Below are positions 6,044 through 7,651 of a stretch of DNA of 7,651 nucleotides, piece after piece. The notes under the pieces were generated by a model. It saw nothing but the letters and a program-made list of their open reading frames with translations, did not search any database and had not been told where the DNA came from. Numbering within the stretch: the first letter of the stretch is position 1; every line of letters starts with the position of its first letter. The translations under genes and the position numbers were made by a program. Source of the stretch: Bifidobacterium breve (GTDB lineage Bacteria; Actinomycetota; Acidimicrobiia; Acidimicrobiales; Ilumatobacteraceae); the NCBI GenBank assembly GCA_943325435.2, contig CALPPK020000043.1:1-7651 (forward strand). Direction: 5' to 3'.

Positions 6044-6922
6044 TCAAAGAGTTTTCAACTCGCGTGACGGAGACACCGCCAAATTGCATACTGCAAACCA
6101 CAATGCGGTGGCCCCCACGATATGGACCGCGACCAAGGCAACTGGTACACCATTGAAGTATTGGGCATATCCGACTGCACCTTGAAACACAGCCGCGATC
6201 ATCAGAGCTTGAATTGCATCACGTGTGCTTGTGTCACCGTTCAGTTGTTTGGCTCTAATTGCAAGAAACACGATGAGCGCAATTGTGATGATCACGCTCA
6301 CGCTATGAACGCGAGCGACGCTTGTTAACGCAAATCCAAATCGGACCGCTTTTTCATCACCTGCGTGCGGACCTGTTGCCGTTACAACTGTTCCGGTCAC
6401 AAGAGCAACAGCGCAACTAACGACTACTAGACGAATAGCTACGACTATGCGCTCAGGGCCCACGCGAAAATACGTCGAAGGCTCATCTCCTGATCGGCGG
6501 TACAAGACGAAAGCGTTTGCCACCAGAACCAAAGACACTAGAAAGTGAGCCATGTTCGCGTACGGGTTCAAGCCGGTGAGCACCACAATGCCGCCGATGA
6601 TGATCTGAGCCAGAACGCCTATTACCAAACCCCAAGCAAGGCGCACCAAATCTTTTCTCAGAGGTCTACGAAAATGTGCCAACAACACTGCAGCGATCAC
6701 ACTCATTGAAACGACACCCGTGAATAGCCTGTTGGCCTGCTCTATCAGGGTATGTCCTGTAGATACATCAACAAATTTGGTTGCGTTACAGCGTGGCCAA
6801 TCAGCACAGCCGAGACCCGAACCTGTCAAACGCACCATTGCGCCAGAAAAGATGATTACGGACAGAGAACCTAAAGCTGTTCCGGCAACTGTTCGAAAGG
6901 CCTTCTGGGAGACGGTAATCAC
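6044..6922 (-). CDS. ctaA: Heme A synthase, CtaA/COX15 family
   Basis: Oxidises the C8 methyl group of heme O to the formyl of heme A, the cofactor of aa3-type cytochrome oxidases; an integral membrane enzyme. From GTG 6922 it has 292 residues and about eight membrane segments (roughly 11-30, 66-85, 95-117, 125-142, 158-182, 200-222, 237-255, 262-285). The family signature GAMVRLTGSGLGCADWPRC (27-45) carries the cysteine pair Cys39/Cys45. Further hallmarks are LNPYANMAHF with His126, GPHAGDE with His186, His206, and VHIVGATALW with His267. Glu61 is present, but the histidine usual in E-x-x-H-R is Asn64 (IEQANR). The start is uncertain: in-frame GTG 6931, ATG 6967, ATG 7000 and GTG 7006 are also possible. 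GTG 6922 is preferred for its normal N-terminal length and a TACAGT 7 nt upstream. No other oxidase gene is in view. Confidence 0.92.
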   Translation of the reverse strand: MITVSQKAFRTVAGTALGSLSVIIFSGAMVRLTGSGLGCADWPRCNATKFVDVSTGHTLIEQANRLFTGVVSMSVIAAVLLAHFRRPLRKDLVRLAWGLVIGVLAQIIIGGIVVLTGLNPYANMAHFLVSLVLVANAFVLYRRSGDEPSTYFRVGPERIVVAIRLVVVSCAVALVTGTVVTATGPHAGDEKAVRFGFALTSVARVHSVSVIITIALIVFLAIRAKQLNGDTSTRDAIQALMIAAVFQGAVGYAQYFNGVPVALVAVHIVGATALWFAVCNLAVSPSRELKTL

Positions 6923-6929
6923 GGTCCCC

Positions 6930-6935
6930 ACTGTA
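6930..6935 (-). promoter_or_regulatory. Possible -10 element for a leaderless ctaA transcript
   Basis: Read on the minus strand, TACAGT (6935 down to 6930) fits TANNNT and lies exactly 7 nt before the GTG at 6922. It supports that start over the longer alternatives, but the motif is short and a consensus -35 is not visible. Confidence 0.3.
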
Positions 6936-6985
6936 CGACAGCATCGCCGTAGGTTTCCGTCTGGCATTGGTAGATAAATAGTGGC

Positions 6986-6991
6986 TACGGT
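6986..6991 (+). promoter_or_regulatory. Possible -10 element for the gene starting at 6999
   Basis: TACGGT fits TANNNT and is followed by 7 nt and the ATG at 6999, the arrangement of a leaderless actinobacterial gene. It resembles the TACCGT placed 6 nt before the hydrolase ATG at 2382. The stretch 6923-6998 (76 bp) contains nothing else I can recognise. Confidence 0.35.
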
Positions 6992-6998
6992 CACAGTC

Positions 6999-7651
6999 AT
7001 GATCACATCCTTTGACGACTACCCGATTCATCAGACGTCTGAGCCAATCGCACATACTGAGTCTGGAGATCCTGGCGCCTATGACAGATACTTCTTCAAT
7101 GGGTATTCACGGGATGGAAAACTGTTCTTTGCCGCCGCGATGGGCCTGTATCCGAACAGACACGTAATCGATGCTTCTTTCAGTGTCATACGAAACGGTG
7201 AACAAGTAAATGTGCACGCCTCTGGTCGTGCACCGTTCGACCGTATGCAATGCAACGAAGTAGGCCCAATCAAAGTTGATGTAGTGGTCCCAATGAAACA
7301 GCATCACATCACGGTTGATTCTCCGGAGCACGGTATTCGCGCGGATGTCACCTTCGAGGCTTCGTCTTTGCCGTACGAGGAACCACCATTTCTCGTGCGT
7401 GCTGGAAATAGAAAAGTAATGAGTTACACCAGGCTTACCCAACTAGGAACCTGGACCGGCTGGATTGAAGTCGACGGTGTACGAACAGACCTAACACCAG
7501 GAGATATTGTTGGCTCACGAGACAGATCATGGGGAATACGCGGGGTAGGTGAAAGAGTTCAGCTCGGCGCGCCCGTCAATCATGCTCCGCAGTTCTACTG
7601 GCTATGGGCCCCCGTGTGGTTCGACGGGTTCGGAACAGTATTTGACGTCAA
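6999..7651 (+). CDS. Conserved protein of unknown function, AttH/CrtC-like motif, N-terminal part
   Basis: An open frame without a stop runs from ATG 6999 to the right edge (217 codons plus two bases), so the gene is truncated by the window. There is no signal peptide or membrane segment. The sequence is rich in aromatic residues and predicted beta strands. Recognisable blocks are AYDRYFFNGYSRDGKLFFAA (27-46), VTFEAS (117-122), YTRLTQLGTWTGWIEVDG (143-160), GSRDRSWGIR (172-181) and APQFYWLWAPVWFD (196-209). This pattern matches a family of hypothetical proteins I remember from actinobacteria. The D-R-x-W-G motif recalls the lipocalin-like fold of AttH and carotenoid 1,2-hydratase (CrtC). That relation is inferred from the motif, and no function is assigned. 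It is divergent from ctaA. Continuity of the frame, normal codon use and motif conservation make it real, despite an antisense open frame beneath it. Confidence 0.82.
   Translation, partial: MITSFDDYPIHQTSEPIAHTESGDPGAYDRYFFNGYSRDGKLFFAAAMGLYPNRHVIDASFSVIRNGEQVNVHASGRAPFDRMQCNEVGPIKVDVVVPMKQHHITVDSPEHGIRADVTFEASSLPYEEPPFLVRAGNRKVMSYTRLTQLGTWTGWIEVDGVRTDLTPGDIVGSRDRSWGIRGVGERVQLGAPVNHAPQFYWLWAPVWFDGFGTVFDV

Noticed and set aside
6998..7013. Alternative ctaA start at ATG 7000 with AAAGGA 7 nt upstream
   Set aside because: The Shine-Dalgarno-like match is attractive, but this start would overlap the start codon of the opposite gene (within TCATGA) and add 26 residues unlike a CtaA N-terminus. 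Kept as a fallback.
7107..7442. Minus-strand open frame of 111 codons near the right edge
   Set aside because: It is antisense to the long conserved frame beginning at 6999, and its translation has no family pattern.
1..7651. Mobile elements, CRISPR arrays, tRNA/rRNA genes, toxin-antitoxin or defence systems
   Set aside because: I looked for transposase motifs, regularly spaced repeats, tRNA-like cloverleafs and small gene pairs by eye and saw none.

Overview
The window reads as a compact stretch of actinobacterial (Actinomycetota) chromosome. The strongest taxonomic clue is the CBS-domain GuaB1 protein, a family typical of actinobacteria. The actinobacterial-style cmk-plsC order and putative leaderless-type start sites (TANNNT about 6-7 nt before the start codon) agree with this. 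Base composition looks balanced rather than GC-rich, and only about 130 of 7651 bases lie outside genes. That suits a streamlined, perhaps aquatic, actinobacterium; an Acidimicrobiia-like lineage is a guess.

Layout, left to right. (1) Minus strand, 2354 down to 1: guaB1 (GMP reductase/IMP dehydrogenase-like), cmk (CMP kinase) and plsC (lysophosphatidate acyltransferase, cut by the left edge), tightly packed as one likely operon. (2) Plus strand, 2382-3997: an alpha/beta hydrolase overlapping by 4 bp with sua5, which makes the threonylcarbamoyl-AMP used for tRNA t6A37. (3) Minus strand, 5336 down to 3994: an enoyl-CoA hydratase/isomerase-family protein followed 8 bp later by a small J-domain protein. 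(4) Plus strand, 5356-6042: a histidine phosphatase. (5) Minus strand, about 6922 down to 6044: ctaA, heme A synthase. (6) Plus strand, 6999 to the right edge: a conserved protein of unknown function with a lipocalin/AttH-CrtC-like motif, cut by the edge.

The genes mostly do unrelated housekeeping jobs: nucleotide balance, phospholipid synthesis, tRNA modification, acyl-CoA metabolism and cytochrome oxidase cofactor synthesis. What unifies the window is its architecture. Transcription direction flips five times. The divergent gaps are only 27, 19 and about 76 bp, and the convergent pairs end within -4 and +1 bp of each other, so no intrinsic terminators fit between them. I found no mobile element, CRISPR array, tRNA, rRNA or phage gene, and no convincing new multi-gene system. 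The items most worth following up are the shared -10-like elements in the divergent gaps, the altered active site of the enoyl-CoA hydratase-family protein, and the uncharacterised protein at the right edge.
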